DNA of 7,257 nucleotides from Candidatus Omnitrophota bacterium. GTDB taxonomy: Bacteria; Omnitrophota; Gorgyraeia; Gorgyraeales; Gorgyraeaceae. This document shows positions 6,030 through 7,257 of this stretch, in pieces. The position numbers and the translations under genes are program-made. The notes beneath the pieces are model-generated. The model worked only from the letters and a program-made list of their open reading frames with translations, was not told the origin of the DNA and did no database searches. Position 1 is the first letter of the stretch, and the number at the start of each line of letters is the position of its first letter. Location of the stretch: assembly GCA_018817035.1 (NCBI GenBank), contig JAHIUV010000010.1:1-7257 (forward strand), written 5' to 3'.

Positions 6030-7111
6030 CTATAGACGGACATTCAATAGGCACCAATACCGGCGGGAACGAAGTCTATATCAGGAATCTCCTGGAAACT
6101 CTCTCTCATTTAGACACTCATAACGAATATATCATCTATGTAAATCCGGGCATAAGCCTTGACGGTTTGCCGCCTAATTATAAAACTATCAGCATAACAA
6201 GCAACAGGCTGTTCAGGCCCGTGCATTTATCTTTCAGGCTTAAAAAAGATACTCCTGACATATATCACGGGCAATATTTTCTTCCCCCTTTATGTAACAC
6301 AGCCTCGGCCGTCACCGTACACGATACCTCACCTATCTCAAACCCTGAATGGTTCACGAAAAAAGAAAGGCTTATTTTTAAATTTCTGGGGAATTCCATA
6401 AAAAAAGCTGATAAAATAATCACTGTCTCCGAATTTTCAAAGCATGAATTACTTGAGCATTTCATGGTGGACCAGAAAAAAATATCCGTCATATATAACG
6501 GCGTAAATGAAATATTTAAACCTGATACAGAAAAGATATTTTCCGCCGGGATCAAAACAAAATATTCTCTCCCCGACGATTACATATTGTGCGTCAGCCG
6601 TTTTAACAGCCGCAAGAATATTTCTCTCCTCATAAAGGCATTCTCTATTTTTAAAAAGAATAACAAGAATAACATAAAACTTATATTAGTAGGTGCCAAT
6701 GACGGAAAAAGCGAAAACTTAAAAGCCCTGGCAGATTCGTTGTGTATAACAAGCGAGGTCATTTTTCCGGGATACATTGCGTATTCGGATCTGCCGGCAA
6801 TATACGCTTCCGCCGCGCTATTCGTCTTTCCCTCCTTCTACGAAGGGTTTGGCATACCTCCGCTGGAGGCAATGGCATGCGGCATACCGGTTATTGTATC
6901 CGACATACCGGTTTTCTCGGAACTGCTGGGAGATTCAGCCATAAAAATAGACCCTCATAGCGAAGAGAACCTGGCCAGTGCCATGGAAAAAGTGATCTTT
7001 GACGGCAACCTTAGAGAAAACCTCATAAATCGAGGCATAAAAACAGCTGAAAAGTTCAAATGGCAAAAGACAGCTGAAAAAACGTTGGAATTGTATAAAG
7101 AGATAATATAA
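6020..7111 (+). CDS. GT-B glycosyltransferase, GT4 family
   Basis: This 363-aa protein has the full two-domain GT-B layout. The N-terminal domain starts MRIAIDGHSI with TGG at 14-16 for donor contact, HD at 101-102 and ITVSEFSK at 134-141. The C-terminal donor-binding domain begins near ILCVSRFNSRKN (189-200), which supplies the usual Arg and Lys, continues through LILVGAND, and carries the EX7E motif as E275 and E283 in EGFGIPPLEAMACG. These enzymes retain the anomeric configuration and commonly transfer mannose, rhamnose or glucose in polysaccharide and LPS pathways; specificity here is open. The length is typical and the gene looks complete. It overlaps the upstream GT2 gene by ten bases and ends 37 bases before the next glycosyltransferase, with a small hairpin in between. 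Confidence 0.93.
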   Translation: MRIAIDGHSIGTNTGGNEVYIRNLLETLSHLDTHNEYIIYVNPGISLDGLPPNYKTISITSNRLFRPVHLSFRLKKDTPDIYHGQYFLPPLCNTASAVTVHDTSPISNPEWFTKKERLIFKFLGNSIKKADKIITVSEFSKHELLEHFMVDQKKISVIYNGVNEIFKPDTEKIFSAGIKTKYSLPDDYILCVSRFNSRKNISLLIKAFSIFKKNNKNNIKLILVGANDGKSENLKALADSLCITSEVIFPGYIAYSDLPAIYASAALFVFPSFYEGFGIPPLEAMACGIPVIVSDIPVFSELLGDSAIKIDPHSEENLASAMEKVIFDGNLRENLINRGIKTAEKFKWQKTAEKTLELYKEII

Positions 7112-7115
7112 CAGA

Positions 7116-7133
7116 TTCCCACTTTCGCGGGAA
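7116..7133. repeat. Small palindromic extragenic hairpin
   Basis: TTCCC (7116-7120) and GGGAA (7129-7133) form a stem. One A/C mismatch and a further C-G pair lie above it, around a TTTC loop. No T run follows, so it is not a standard terminator. The GATTCCC-CTTTCGCGGGAA type is a form seen as dispersed palindromic repeats in many genomes. It sits in the short gap between two operon genes and may moderate mRNA processing. Confidence 0.5.
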
Positions 7134-7148
7134 CAAGCGTAATACTTT

Positions 7149-7257
7149 ATGAAAATAGCTATTTTAGGGACAAGAGGAATACCTGCTCATTACAGCGCCT
7201 TTGAAGCGTGCGTGGAAGAGCTTGCGCCCAGGCTTGTCCAAAAGGGCCATAAAGTAA
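7149..7257 (+). CDS. DUF1972-type glycosyltransferase, 5' end only
   Basis: Thirty-six codons are visible before the window ends. The N-terminus MKIAILGTRGIPAHYSAFEA, then CVEELAPRLVQKGHKV, matches the start of DUF1972 (PF09314) glycosyltransferases, whose signature is GTRGIPAxYGGFETxVEELA. These are GT4-like GT-B enzymes, with rhamnosyltransferases of capsule loci among the known members. Here the usual Gly-Gly of YGGFE is Ser-Ala, a change in the donor-site loop. The gene follows the previous glycosyltransferase by 37 bases on the same strand and probably belongs to the same operon. No Shine-Dalgarno is evident. Confidence 0.85.
   Translation, partial: MKIAILGTRGIPAHYSAFEACVEELAPRLVQKGHKV

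Overview
This AT-rich bacterial window has no rRNA, tRNA, CRISPR array or transposase gene. It carries two divergent gene blocks around an intergenic region of about 365 bases. No marker fixes the taxon. Tightly packed glycosyltransferases next to a PqqD / radical SAM / HPr-kinase-like / NTase_5 set would fit an uncultivated or environmental Gram-negative-type lineage such as Omnitrophota, Elusimicrobiota or Desulfobacterota, but that is inference only.

Left block (minus strand, read from about 2900 down to 1). A near-consensus promoter drives, in order, a 91-aa PqqD-like RRE protein (2599-2874), a 45-aa candidate RiPP precursor with a strong Shine-Dalgarno (2445-2582), a 520-aa radical SAM/SPASM peptide maturase (777-2339), and an HPr-kinase-like P-loop protein (789 to beyond base 1). 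The arrangement suggests a peptide that is bound by the PqqD protein, modified by the radical SAM enzyme, and possibly phosphorylated by the kinase. The 3' end of the precursor holds a degenerate 26-bp tandem repeat. Its two units read PAVSDPEV and PTMSDPDV, but in different frames, so the annotated stop may come from a one-base deletion or sequencing error that cuts a repeat-core precursor short.

Middle (2875-3239). This holds the left operon promoter, small inverted repeats that could be operators, a 75-bp nested inverted repeat able to fold as a three-way junction (REP/MITE-like), and a plus-strand promoter so close to the next ATG that the mRNA should be almost leaderless.

Right block (plus strand, 3240 to beyond 7257). 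An NTase_5-family nucleotidyltransferase (3240-4349) is followed by two family 2 glycosyltransferases (4318-5205, 5202-6029), a GT-B glycosyltransferase of the GT4 type (6020-7111), and the start of a DUF1972-type glycosyltransferase (7149 on). The first four genes overlap by 32, 4 and 10 bases, so they look like one translationally coupled operon for a surface glycan or a glycosylation pathway. HprK-like kinases, PqqD proteins and NTase_5 proteins are known to occur together near polysaccharide and RiPP loci, so the two blocks may be functionally linked; this is not proven by the sequence.
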